A stretch of 64,000 nucleotides of DNA from contig PCBK01000078.1 in the NCBI GenBank assembly GCA_002731275.1, forward strand, positions 59,720 through 123,719. Reading direction: 5' to 3'. Positions 56,103 to 63,800 of this stretch are shown one piece after another; the stretch's first letter is position 1; every line of letters begins with the position of its first letter. Under the pieces are notes generated by a model. That model was not told the origin of the DNA. It saw nothing but the letters and a program-made list of their open reading frames with translations, and did no database searches. Both the position numbers and the translations under genes were made by a program. Source of the stretch: Deltaproteobacteria bacterium. GTDB taxonomy: Bacteria > Myxococcota_C > UBA6777.

Positions 56103-56383
56103 TGTTTGCAGCAGCTATGGCCGCATTGTTGGTCACCTCAGTGCTCGCACTGGTCCGTGCTGTCTTTGGTCCGACAGTCTACGATCGCATCCTCGCGGTC
56201 AATATGTTTGGGACCAAGACCGTACTCCTGATCGCCGTCATCGGTTTTCTCGTCCACCGTCCGGACTTTCTCGATCTGGCGTTGGTGTACACACTTCTCA
56301 ACTTTATCGGCATCATCGCTGTTTTGAAGTTCACTGAGTTTGGTGACTTGGCAGCAGTAAGTGACGAAGACGAAAAGGCGTAA
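56102..56383 (+). CDS. mrpF: Mrp antiporter subunit F
   Basis: 93 residues; the ATG shares its A with the mrpE stop (TGATG). Three helices with the MrpF pattern VRAVFGPTVYDRILAVNMFGTKTVLLIAVIGFL. Small membrane subunit of the Mrp complex. A TTG one codon earlier is less likely. Confidence 0.93.
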   Translation: MFAAAMAALLVTSVLALVRAVFGPTVYDRILAVNMFGTKTVLLIAVIGFLVHRPDFLDLALVYTLLNFIGIIAVLKFTEFGDLAAVSDEDEKA

Positions 56384-56387
56384 CGTG

Positions 56388-56744
56388 ATGGATCTCCCCA
56401 CTTTTCTTTACTATCTTAGCTGGGCACTGCTCGTCAGCGGTTCATTCTTTTGTATTGTTGGTGGGATCGGGCTCATACGTTTTCCGGACTTTTACACCCG
56501 GATGCACGCAGCGGGAGTCACAGACACCCTCGGCGCGAGCCTCATCCTCGTCGGTTTGATGATCCAGGCAACACACCACCATCAGACCTTTACCAACATC
56601 GCCAAGCTAATCCTCATTTTGTTGTTTTTGCTGCTGACCAGCGCGACCTCTTCTCATGCACTCGCCAAGTCAGCGCTCAACCACGGTCCACAACCCTTGC
56701 TCGATGAGACACCCCATGCATCTTCTGATTCAGACGATGATTGA
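56388..56744 (+). CDS. mrpG: Mrp antiporter subunit G
   Basis: 118 residues from the ATG at 56388, four bp after mrpF. Three helices with the MrpG motif GLIRFPDFYTRMHAAGVTDTLGASLILVGLMIQ. Ends in a short hydrophilic Asp/Ser tail. Small membrane subunit of the antiporter. Confidence 0.93.
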   Translation: MDLPTFLYYLSWALLVSGSFFCIVGGIGLIRFPDFYTRMHAAGVTDTLGASLILVGLMIQATHHHQTFTNIAKLILILLFLLLTSATSSHALAKSALNHGPQPLLDETPHASSDSDDD

Positions 56745-57669
56745 TGGTTCGCTGCTGTTCGCAGCCAAACACTCCGCTCAATCGTCCGACTTTTTGTCGT
56801 TCCTTCAATCAAAGCTGCCCGCTCTAATCGATATCCAACTGTTGACCTTCCTCGCGATCATGGCTCTCGTGATATCACGGATGCGTAACCTCTTCTCGGC
56901 TGCGATGCTGACGGGTATCTTCAGCCTGATCTGTGCGGGTCTGTTTGTCGTGATGGACGCCGTCGACGTCGCGTTTACAGAGGCGGCAGTCGGCGCTGGA
57001 ATATCGACTGTTTTGATACTCGGTGCCCTCTCACTCACCACGAGCAAAGAGAAGGACAGACCCAAAACACAACCCATCGCTCTGCTCGTCGTCCTGCTCA
57101 CAGGTGGCGCGCTGATCTACGGGACACTCGATATGCCACTGTACGGAGACGCCAGCGCGCCTATCCACAGAAAAGGCACGCCAGCCGAACACTACATCAA
57201 GAAGTCTTACAAAGAGACCGGCGTCCCCAACATCGTGACTTCAGTCCTTGCGAGCTACAGGGGTTACGACACACTCGGTGAGACCACCGTTATCTTTACA
57301 GCAGGGCTTGGTGTCCTGCTCTTGCTCAGTGGCGCACGTCGTGAGAAGTCTTCCACAGAGGAAGACAAGAGCACAAAAGGCGCAAAGAAAAAGGCCAAGA
57401 AAGACAAACCGACAAGCGAGTCCAAACCGCAATCGTCTTCTTCGCCCTCTAAAGAGCCAGACCCACCAGAGAAACCCAAGCCTAAAGTTCAGGCATCCAA
57501 GCCCACAAAGAGCGAAAAGAAGAAGTCGTCTGCTGCTGAAAAAGGACCCAAGCGGCGACAATCCAAGAAAGAACGCGATCGCTCTGAGCGCAAAAAGCGC
57601 AAAAAGAACAAAAAAGGCAAGAAGAACAAACGGACCAAAGACAAAGGTCCCAAGAAGACCAAATCATAA
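56737..57669 (+). CDS. MrpA C-terminal/MbhD-MbhE-like subunit with basic tail
   Basis: 310 residues if begun at the ATG at 56737, whose overlap with mrpG (ATGATTGA) fits the operon; an ATG at 56716 is an alternative. About six helices: DUF4040 (MbhD)-like part FSLICAGLFVVMDAVDVAFTEAAVGAGISTVLIL, then an MbhE-like part with NIVTSVLASYRGYDTLGETTVIFTAGLG. These correspond to the C-terminal domains of MrpA and to MbhD/E of Mbh hydrogenases. Residues ~225-310 are an unusual Lys/Ser/Pro-rich cytoplasmic tail (KKRKKNKKGKKNKR). No full-length MrpA exists in the operon. Confidence 0.85.
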   Translation: MIDGSLLFAAKHSAQSSDFLSFLQSKLPALIDIQLLTFLAIMALVISRMRNLFSAAMLTGIFSLICAGLFVVMDAVDVAFTEAAVGAGISTVLILGALSLTTSKEKDRPKTQPIALLVVLLTGGALIYGTLDMPLYGDASAPIHRKGTPAEHYIKKSYKETGVPNIVTSVLASYRGYDTLGETTVIFTAGLGVLLLLSGARREKSSTEEDKSTKGAKKKAKKDKPTSESKPQSSSSPSKEPDPPEKPKPKVQASKPTKSEKKKSSAAEKGPKRRQSKKERDRSERKKRKKNKKGKKNKRTKDKGPKKTKS

Positions 57670-57681
57670 AAGGAACATCGG

Positions 57682-58101
57682 ATGAAACAGCACATTGTCT
57701 TGCGCGTCGTCTCAAAAGCGTTGATTCCTTTCATCATGCTCTTCGCGCTCTACGTCCAATTTCACGGGGACTTTGGTCCCGGTGGAGGGTTCCAAGCCGG
57801 CGTCATCTTCGCCGCGGGCTTTGTCCTCTACACGCTCATTTATGGGCTCGATCAAGCCCAAAAGGTCGTCTCCCCCAAGCTCCTGCAAATCCTGATTCCC
57901 CTCGGCGTCCTCATTTACGCCGGCACAGGCATCTACTGTATGATCAAAGGCGGGAAATTCCTTGAATACAACGTACTCGCTCACCACGCCAAAGAAGGGC
58001 AACATCTCGGCATCTTTGTCGTCGAGCTTGGTGTCGGCTTGACCGTAACGAGCGTCATCACTTCGATCTTTTTTGCCTTTGCAGGACGGGGACGCAGCTA
58101 A
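57682..58101 (+). CDS. mrpB: Mrp antiporter subunit B
   Basis: 139 residues, AAAGGAAC upstream. Four helices with the MnhB motif YVQFHGDFGPGGGFQAGVIFAAGFVLYTLIYG. Membrane subunit of the antiporter, overlapping mrpC by one base (TAATG). Confidence 0.93.
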   Translation: MKQHIVLRVVSKALIPFIMLFALYVQFHGDFGPGGGFQAGVIFAAGFVLYTLIYGLDQAQKVVSPKLLQILIPLGVLIYAGTGIYCMIKGGKFLEYNVLAHHAKEGQHLGIFVVELGVGLTVTSVITSIFFAFAGRGRS

Positions 58102-58454
58102 TGTTGAATCCAGGTCTATACAACTATTGGATCGTGATTTTTTTGATGATGACGGGCCTCTACATGGTGATCGCCCGTGACAACCTCATCAAAAAATTGA
58201 TCGGTTTGAATGTCTTTCAAGTCTCCGTCTTTATGCTCTACATTTCGATGGGCAAGATCACTGGAGGGACAGCGCCCATCTTCGCGAAGGGCGTCGGCAC
58301 ATTCTCCAACCCCCTACCCCATGTCTTGATCCTCACCGCCATCGTCGTTGGTGTCGCCACCACCGCTGTTGGCCTGGCCATTGTCGTTCGTATCTACGAG
58401 GCCTATGGCACGATCGAAGAAGACGACATCTATCTCCAGGAAGAAGAACCGTGA
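58101..58454 (+). CDS. mrpC: Mrp antiporter subunit C (NuoK-like)
   Basis: 117 residues, three helices, NuoK fold: MTGLYMVIARDNLIKKLIGLNVFQVSVFMLYI and PLPHVLILTAIVVGVATTAVGLAI. Homologous to complex I NuoK. Overlaps mrpD by four bp (GTGA). Confidence 0.93.
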   Translation: MLNPGLYNYWIVIFLMMTGLYMVIARDNLIKKLIGLNVFQVSVFMLYISMGKITGGTAPIFAKGVGTFSNPLPHVLILTAIVVGVATTAVGLAIVVRIYEAYGTIEEDDIYLQEEEP

Positions 58455-59947
58455 TCGCGATTGTTCAAAAACACCTTCTTATCTTGCAAATCATCGTCCC
58501 TTTGATCGGCGCACCGCTTTGTACGATGTTCCGAAAAAAGACCGCGTGGCTATTTGCAACGCTTGTCAGTTGGGTAACTTTTGCCCTCTCTTGTACCGTC
58601 CTGTATCGTGTGATGCACCTGCCCAAAGGCGTCCACTCCATCAGTTACCGCATCGGAAACTGGGACCCCAACATCGGGATCGTCTACAAAGTCGACCCGA
58701 TCAACGCCTTTGTCTTGTTGATCGTGACCGCGATCGCGGCTGTCGTGCTCCCCTTCGCGTACCACAGTGTACAAGACGAGATCGCCGAAGAAAAACACCA
58801 TCTCTTTTACGCTGGTATCCTGCTCTGCCTCACCGGGCTCCTTGGGATTACTATCACAGGGGATGCGTTTAACGTCTTCGTCTTTCTCGAGATCTCCTCC
58901 CTCTCCTCCTATGCGTTGATCAGCATGGGTCGCAGCCGACGAGCGTTGACTGCGGCCTTCCAGTATCTCGTGATGGGGACCATCGGTGGGACGTTCATTC
59001 TGATCGGGATTGGGATGTTGTACATGGTCACAGGGACCCTCAACATGGCCGAGATGGCGACAATTCTCGCGCAGAAAAGCGCCCCACGAACAGAGCTCGT
59101 TGGGTTTGCCTTTTTGACCGTGGGGATCAGCATCAAGCTCGCCTTCTTCCCGCTGCACTTTTGGCTACCTAACGCTTACACTTACGCGCCCTCTGTCATC
59201 ACAGCCTTTTTGGCTGCGACCGCGACAAAGGTCTCCTTTTACCTGTTCTTGCGCTTCTTCTTCACGATCTTTGGTGCTCCTTTTGTGATCGAGAAGATGC
59301 AAATCAACAGGGTGCTCCTCCCGCTCTCCTTGCTCGCCATCTTCGTCGCCTCGACGGTCGCGATATACCAAAACAATGTGAAGCGGCTATTAGCCTATTC
59401 GAGTATCGCACAGATCGGCTACATGGTGCTCGGCTTGAGTTTCTTCTCGGTCCGCGGGCTCGGCGCAGGCATCGTCCACCTGTTTAACCACGCATTGATG
59501 AAGGGTGCGCTCTTTCTCGCGCTTGGTGCGATGTTCTACAGAATTGGTTCGGTCCATATCGACGATCTACGTGGCATCGGAAAGCGTATGCCTGTGACGA
59601 CCTTCGCGTTTGTGATGGGTGGCTTGAGCCTGATTGGTGTCCCCTTGACCGTCGGCTTTGTGAGCAAGTGGAACTTACTCGCAGCCGCTCTTGAGAAGGG
59701 TCTCTGGCCTGTCGCGGCGTTGATATTGTTGAGTTCTTTGCTGGCAGTGATTTATGTCTGGCGCGTCGTCGAAGTGGCCTATTTTCGCGAGCCCCTCAAG
59801 GAGATGGAAGTGAAAGAAGCACCTCTGAGCATGTTGGTTCCGACTTGGCTCTTGATCGCCGCATCGGTCTACTTTGGCGTTTCGACTTCGATCACCGTAG
59901 GTGTCGCTGAGAAAGCCGCCAAATTGTTATTGGGAGTTACGCCTTGA
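58451..59947 (+). CDS. mrpD: Mrp antiporter subunit D, first NuoL/M/N-type copy
   Basis: 498 residues, GTG start overlapping mrpC. Fourteen-helix proton-pumping family. Conserved TM5 Glu in VFVFLEISSLSSYALI, TM7 Lys in SIKLAFFPLHFWLPNAY, TM8 Lys in AATATKVSFYLF and TM12 Lys in HALMKGALFLALG. These residues form the ion/proton pathway in Mrp and complex I. First of three such subunits in the operon. Confidence 0.9.
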   Translation: MIAIVQKHLLILQIIVPLIGAPLCTMFRKKTAWLFATLVSWVTFALSCTVLYRVMHLPKGVHSISYRIGNWDPNIGIVYKVDPINAFVLLIVTAIAAVVLPFAYHSVQDEIAEEKHHLFYAGILLCLTGLLGITITGDAFNVFVFLEISSLSSYALISMGRSRRALTAAFQYLVMGTIGGTFILIGIGMLYMVTGTLNMAEMATILAQKSAPRTELVGFAFLTVGISIKLAFFPLHFWLPNAYTYAPSVITAFLAATATKVSFYLFLRFFFTIFGAPFVIEKMQINRVLLPLSLLAIFVASTVAIYQNNVKRLLAYSSIAQIGYMVLGLSFFSVRGLGAGIVHLFNHALMKGALFLALGAMFYRIGSVHIDDLRGIGKRMPVTTFAFVMGGLSLIGVPLTVGFVSKWNLLAAALEKGLWPVAALILLSSLLAVIYVWRVVEVAYFREPLKEMEVKEAPLSMLVPTWLLIAASVYFGVSTSITVGVAEKAAKLLLGVTP

Positions 59948-61407
59948 GTGATTCAACAGCCATCTTACTCTCGCTTGCTTTGCCACTGATCTGTGCGTTG
60001 TTGCTGCCTTTGTTTCGCAAGCACCCTAACCTGCGCGAAGGTATCTCGATCACGACAGCGGTCAGCTTGTTTGTTATCGTCATGACTCTCGTCCCCAAAA
60101 TCGCCTCGGGGGCTCGCCCTTCCGTCCAATTGCTCCAATTCCTCCCGGGTATCACCATCGCCTTTGAGCTTGAGCCACTTGGAATGCTCTTTGCGATGGT
60201 CGCCTCAGGCCTTTGGATCGTCACAACACTCTACGCAATTGGATACATGCGTGGGCATAACGAGAAGCACCAGACGCGCTTTTTCATGTGCTTCGCCGTC
60301 GCGATCGCGAGCGCTCTCGGTATCGCCTTCTCCAAAAACCTCTTCACGCTCTTTGTCTTCTACGAAGTCCTGACCATGTCGACCTATCCGCTGGTCACAC
60401 ATCACGGAACTGCAGAGTCGATGCGTGCAGGCCGGACGTATCTCGGCATATTGCTGTTTACCTCCATGGCCTTTTTGTTGTTCGCGATCATCTGGACGTG
60501 GAGCCTGACAGGTGGCAACCTCAACTTTACGGCAGGTGGTATCCTCGCTCAGAAAGCGACCCCCACACAGCTTATGATCCTGTTGGGATTGTTCGCATTT
60601 GGGACAGGGAAAGCGGCTTTGATGCCTTTCCACAAATGGCTCCCTGCGGCGATGGTCGCCCCCACTCCTGTCAGCGCTTTGCTACACGCTGTCGCGGTCG
60701 TCAAGGCAGGTGTCTTCACCATCATGAAGATCGTCGTCTACATCTTTGGTATCGAGCTGCTCAGCAAGGGTGGCTTGAGCATTTGGCTCATGTACGTCGC
60801 GGCAGCGACGATCCTCGTGACCTCCATCATCGCGTTGACCAAAGACAACCTCAAGGCTCGGCTCGCTTACTCCACAATCAGTCAACTCTCCTACATCGTT
60901 TTGGGGGCTGCCCTCGCAAACAAATGGGGTGTGATTGGTGGCAGTATGCACATCGCGATGCACGCCTTTGGTAAGATCACCTTGTTCTTCTGTGCTGGCG
61001 CGATATACGTCGCCACACACAAAAAGAACATCAGCGACATGGATGGAATCGGCCGAAAAATGCCCATCACGATGGGTGCCTTCTTTATCGGCTCATTGTG
61101 TGTCATTGGTCTGCCCCCATCTGGTGGCTCGTGGAGCAAATGGTTCTTGATCATGGGTGCCCAGGATGCCCACCAAGTCATCCTGAGTATCGTCTTGATG
61201 CTCAGCTCCCTGCTCAGTGTAGCCTACCTGATGCCTGTCGTCGCAAGAGCCTTCTTTGCTCCTTCCACCGCTGAAGAAACCGACGTCGAGATCAAAGAGG
61301 CTCCCTTCCTGTGTGTGTTGCCATTGTGTGTCACTGCTGCAGGTTGCATCGCCCTCTTTGTCTTTGGACAAGATCTCTACCTCATGCTCAAGGTCATCGT
61401 CCCATGA
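59944..61407 (+). CDS. second NuoL/M/N-type antiporter subunit
   Basis: 487 residues from a TTG that overlaps the first copy's stop by four bp. Key residues: FVFYEVLTMSTYPLVTH (Glu), GTGKAALMPFHKWLPAAM (Lys), AVVKAGVFTIMK, HAFGKITLFFCAGAIY. Related to MrpD and MrpA N-terminal part, divergent from the first copy, so not a recent duplicate. Part of the Na+(K+)/H+ antiporter membrane arm. Confidence 0.88.
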   Translation: MSDSTAILLSLALPLICALLLPLFRKHPNLREGISITTAVSLFVIVMTLVPKIASGARPSVQLLQFLPGITIAFELEPLGMLFAMVASGLWIVTTLYAIGYMRGHNEKHQTRFFMCFAVAIASALGIAFSKNLFTLFVFYEVLTMSTYPLVTHHGTAESMRAGRTYLGILLFTSMAFLLFAIIWTWSLTGGNLNFTAGGILAQKATPTQLMILLGLFAFGTGKAALMPFHKWLPAAMVAPTPVSALLHAVAVVKAGVFTIMKIVVYIFGIELLSKGGLSIWLMYVAAATILVTSIIALTKDNLKARLAYSTISQLSYIVLGAALANKWGVIGGSMHIAMHAFGKITLFFCAGAIYVATHKKNISDMDGIGRKMPITMGAFFIGSLCVIGLPPSGGSWSKWFLIMGAQDAHQVILSIVLMLSSLLSVAYLMPVVARAFFAPSTAEETDVEIKEAPFLCVLPLCVTAAGCIALFVFGQDLYLMLKVIVP

Positions 61408-61703
61408 ATGAAAACAACGAAAACAGCGAACAAAAAGACGACAAAGTCTATTGGCTGGACCAACCCAAGAACATCAACTTGATCGTTTGGGCGTTGGTCA
61501 TTGTCAGTGTAGGTGTCGTCTGTGCCGACTTGTTCTACCACAAACATAGCTCATTCGAAAAAGCCGGACATCACCTGTTTGATGCAGAGTTGTGGTTTGG
61601 TTTTTACGGATTTTATGGTTTCATCTCTTGTGTGTTTTTGGTTCTAGCAGCCACGCAGATGCGCAAATTGTTGATGCGAGAAGAAGATTACTATGATCGC
61701 TAA
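61404..61703 (+). CDS. small two-helix membrane protein within the Mrp operon
   Basis: 99 residues from the ATG at 61404 (ATGA overlap with the previous stop). A charged Asn/Glu/Lys N terminus and YWLDQPKNINL lead to two helices (VWALVIVSVGVVCADLFY and FGFYGFYGFISCVFLVLAA) joined by a His-containing loop (YHKHSSFEKAGHHLFDAE). It overlaps both neighbours (the next by 11 bp), so it is a real operon member and probably an accessory subunit. No family name recognised. Confidence 0.75.
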   Translation: MNENNENSEQKDDKVYWLDQPKNINLIVWALVIVSVGVVCADLFYHKHSSFEKAGHHLFDAELWFGFYGFYGFISCVFLVLAATQMRKLLMREEDYYDR

Positions 61704-63438
61704 GATTCCACCTGCATTCATTCTGATCTTTGGGGCGCTCTTGGTCCCGCTCATCCGCAATCGCCGCATCCAGGCGATCTACATGCTGATGCTCCCAGTG
61801 TTGGGCTTCGTACATCTGTTGTACCTCCCCCACACAGACGGAGGTATCCTCTGGCAGGTCAGCATCTTTGGTGGGAGCTACACGCTCACACTCTTGCGGG
61901 TGGACAAACTCAGTCTGGTCTTTGGCTATATTTTCCATATAGCCGCATTCTTAAGTACTTTATACGCTCTCCATTCAAAAGACGACACCCAGTACGTCAG
62001 TGGTCTGATCTATGCAGGAAGCGCGATCGGCGCGGTCTTTGCCGGTGATCTGATCACGCTCTTTGTCTATTGGGAGTTCACAGCGATTGCGTCTGTCTTC
62101 TTGATTTGGGCAAGGCGCACCAAGAGAGCTTACTCCGCGGGGATGCGTTATCTCGTTATCCAGATCGCTTCGGGGGTTTTGTTGCTCGGTGGGATCATCT
62201 TCCACTACAGGGCAACGGGCTCTCTTGAGTTTGGCTTTTTGGGTGCTGCAAAGGGACAGGCGACCAACTTCCTTGGATTAACGACCGTTGGCTCCACGAT
62301 GATCTTCATCGCCTTCGGTATGAAGGCCGCGTTTCCTCTCTTGCACAACTGGCTTCAGGATGCATACCCAGAAGCTACCGAGGCAGGCACAGTCTTCCTC
62401 AGCGCCTTCACGACCAAGCTCGCCATCTACGCCCTCGCAAGAAGCTTTCCAGGGACAGAGAGTCTGATCTGGATTGGTGCGACGATGACGATCTTCCCGA
62501 TCTTCTACGCGGTCATCGAAAACGACCTTCGTCGCGTCTTGGCATATAGTCTCAATAACCAATTGGGTTATATGGTCGTCGGGATTGGGATCGGTACACA
62601 CCTCGCCCTCAACGGGACAGCGGCACACGCCTTCACCCACATCCTCTACAAATCCTTGCTGTTTATGTCGATGGGAGCAGTCCTCTACAGAACAGGGACC
62701 GCAAATGGTTCGGAGCTTGGTGGGTTGTACAAATCCATGCCGTATACAACGGTCTTTTGTATCATTGGTGCGGCGTCCATCTCGGCCTTTCCTCTGTTCA
62801 ACGGCTTTATCAGTAAATCACTGATCATCTCAGCAGCCGGGCATCAGGGACTCGTCGTCACCTGGATGATTTTGTTGTTTGCCTCTGCTGGTGTCTTCCA
62901 CCACTCGGGTATCAAAATCCCCTTCTTTGCGTTTTTTGCACACGACTCTGGTATTCGTGTCAAAGAAGCTCCCCTGAACATGTTGTTCGCAATGGGTATC
63001 ACTGCGGTTCTGTGTGTCGTGACTGGTGTTTTCCCGAGTATCCTTTACAACATCCTGCCATACTCGATGGATTATCAACCGTACACATTCCCACACGTCA
63101 TCACACAGCTTCAGATCTTGTTGTGGTCCGCGCTGGCCTTTGTCTTCCTACAAAAGACAAAGCTGTATCCCCCCGAATTGCGCTCGACAGTTCTCGATAC
63201 AGACTGGATCTACCGCAAATTCTTGCCTGGAGTCGTTCAGTTTGTACATGTCATCGGTGCGTTGATTTGGGACGCCATCTTGTTCCTCGGTGGGAGGCTG
63301 CTCGCAGGCTTCCTCGGTAGGGTTGAAAAACAATATGGCTCCAAAGGACCACTTGCCCAGACTCTCCTCACAGGTGCCATCGCATTGTGGGCAGCGATCC
63401 TCTTGTTTGTCTACCTCTTCTTCTATTTCTACCGCTGA
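61693..63438 (+). CDS. third NuoL/M/N-type antiporter subunit
   Basis: 581 residues; start overlaps the small protein gene by 11 bp. Key residues: FVYWEFTAIASVFLIW (Glu), FGMKAAFPLLHNWLQDAYPEATEAGTVFLSAFTTKLAIYAL (two Lys) and HILYKSLLFMSMG (Lys). About 80 residues longer than the first copy, with two extra helices at the C terminus. Last gene of the operon; its TGA directly abuts the tandem array. Confidence 0.88.
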   Translation: MIAKIPPAFILIFGALLVPLIRNRRIQAIYMLMLPVLGFVHLLYLPHTDGGILWQVSIFGGSYTLTLLRVDKLSLVFGYIFHIAAFLSTLYALHSKDDTQYVSGLIYAGSAIGAVFAGDLITLFVYWEFTAIASVFLIWARRTKRAYSAGMRYLVIQIASGVLLLGGIIFHYRATGSLEFGFLGAAKGQATNFLGLTTVGSTMIFIAFGMKAAFPLLHNWLQDAYPEATEAGTVFLSAFTTKLAIYALARSFPGTESLIWIGATMTIFPIFYAVIENDLRRVLAYSLNNQLGYMVVGIGIGTHLALNGTAAHAFTHILYKSLLFMSMGAVLYRTGTANGSELGGLYKSMPYTTVFCIIGAASISAFPLFNGFISKSLIISAAGHQGLVVTWMILLFASAGVFHHSGIKIPFFAFFAHDSGIRVKEAPLNMLFAMGITAVLCVVTGVFPSILYNILPYSMDYQPYTFPHVITQLQILLWSALAFVFLQKTKLYPPELRSTVLDTDWIYRKFLPGVVQFVHVIGALIWDAILFLGGRLLAGFLGRVEKQYGSKGPLAQTLLTGAIALWAAILLFVYLFFYFYR

Positions 63439-63541
63439 TCCGGCGGACGTTGCACTTGCGTCTCCGCAAACTCCCCTGGCTCCACCATTGGAGAAAAAGG
63501 GGGGTTTTAGCCGACATATACGGGAGATACTAGATTTCTGC
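63439..63541. repeat. tandem element, internally deleted unit A
   Basis: 103 bp, starting right after the Mrp operon's last stop codon. It has the 47-bp core (begins TCCGGCGGACGTTGC) and the unit's terminal part (ending GATTTCTG) but lacks about 155 bp of the middle found in the next unit, including all three hairpins. Confidence 0.85.
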
Positions 63542-63800
63542 TCCGGTGGACGTTGCACTTGCGTCTCCGCAAACTCCCCTGGTTCCACTCTACAATCCCC
63601 TTCTTTCAGACGTATGTCGCAGGCGACATCCTTGGATTCTTTTTTGCTTTCGAGCTTTCAGTGGGTTTTTTGCGTCTTCGCTTGCAATCATCCACCTCAA
63701 CAAACTCACCACCCTGTCACTTCGTGACATCCCTCCTCTCAAACCTTTCGAGAGGAGGGACTAATTAACCGATATACACGGGGGGTCGCTCGATTTCTGT
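63542..63800. repeat. tandem element, full unit B
   Basis: 259 bp: 47-bp core (63542-63588), hairpin 1 at 63614-63629 (ATGTCGC-AG-GCGACAT), a conserved middle with TGGATTC, CGAGCTTTCAGTGGG and TTGCAATCAT, hairpin 2 at 63715-63729 (TGTCAC-TTC-GTGACA), hairpin 3 at 63730-63760 (11-bp perfect stem) and the terminal part. No plausible gene: short frames across it are not conserved in form between units. Confidence 0.9.

Noticed and set aside
63546..63764. Small open frames (about 70 codons) in the tandem array
   Set aside because: They cross the hairpins, have no ribosome site, and the hairpin changes between units follow base pairing rather than codon positions.
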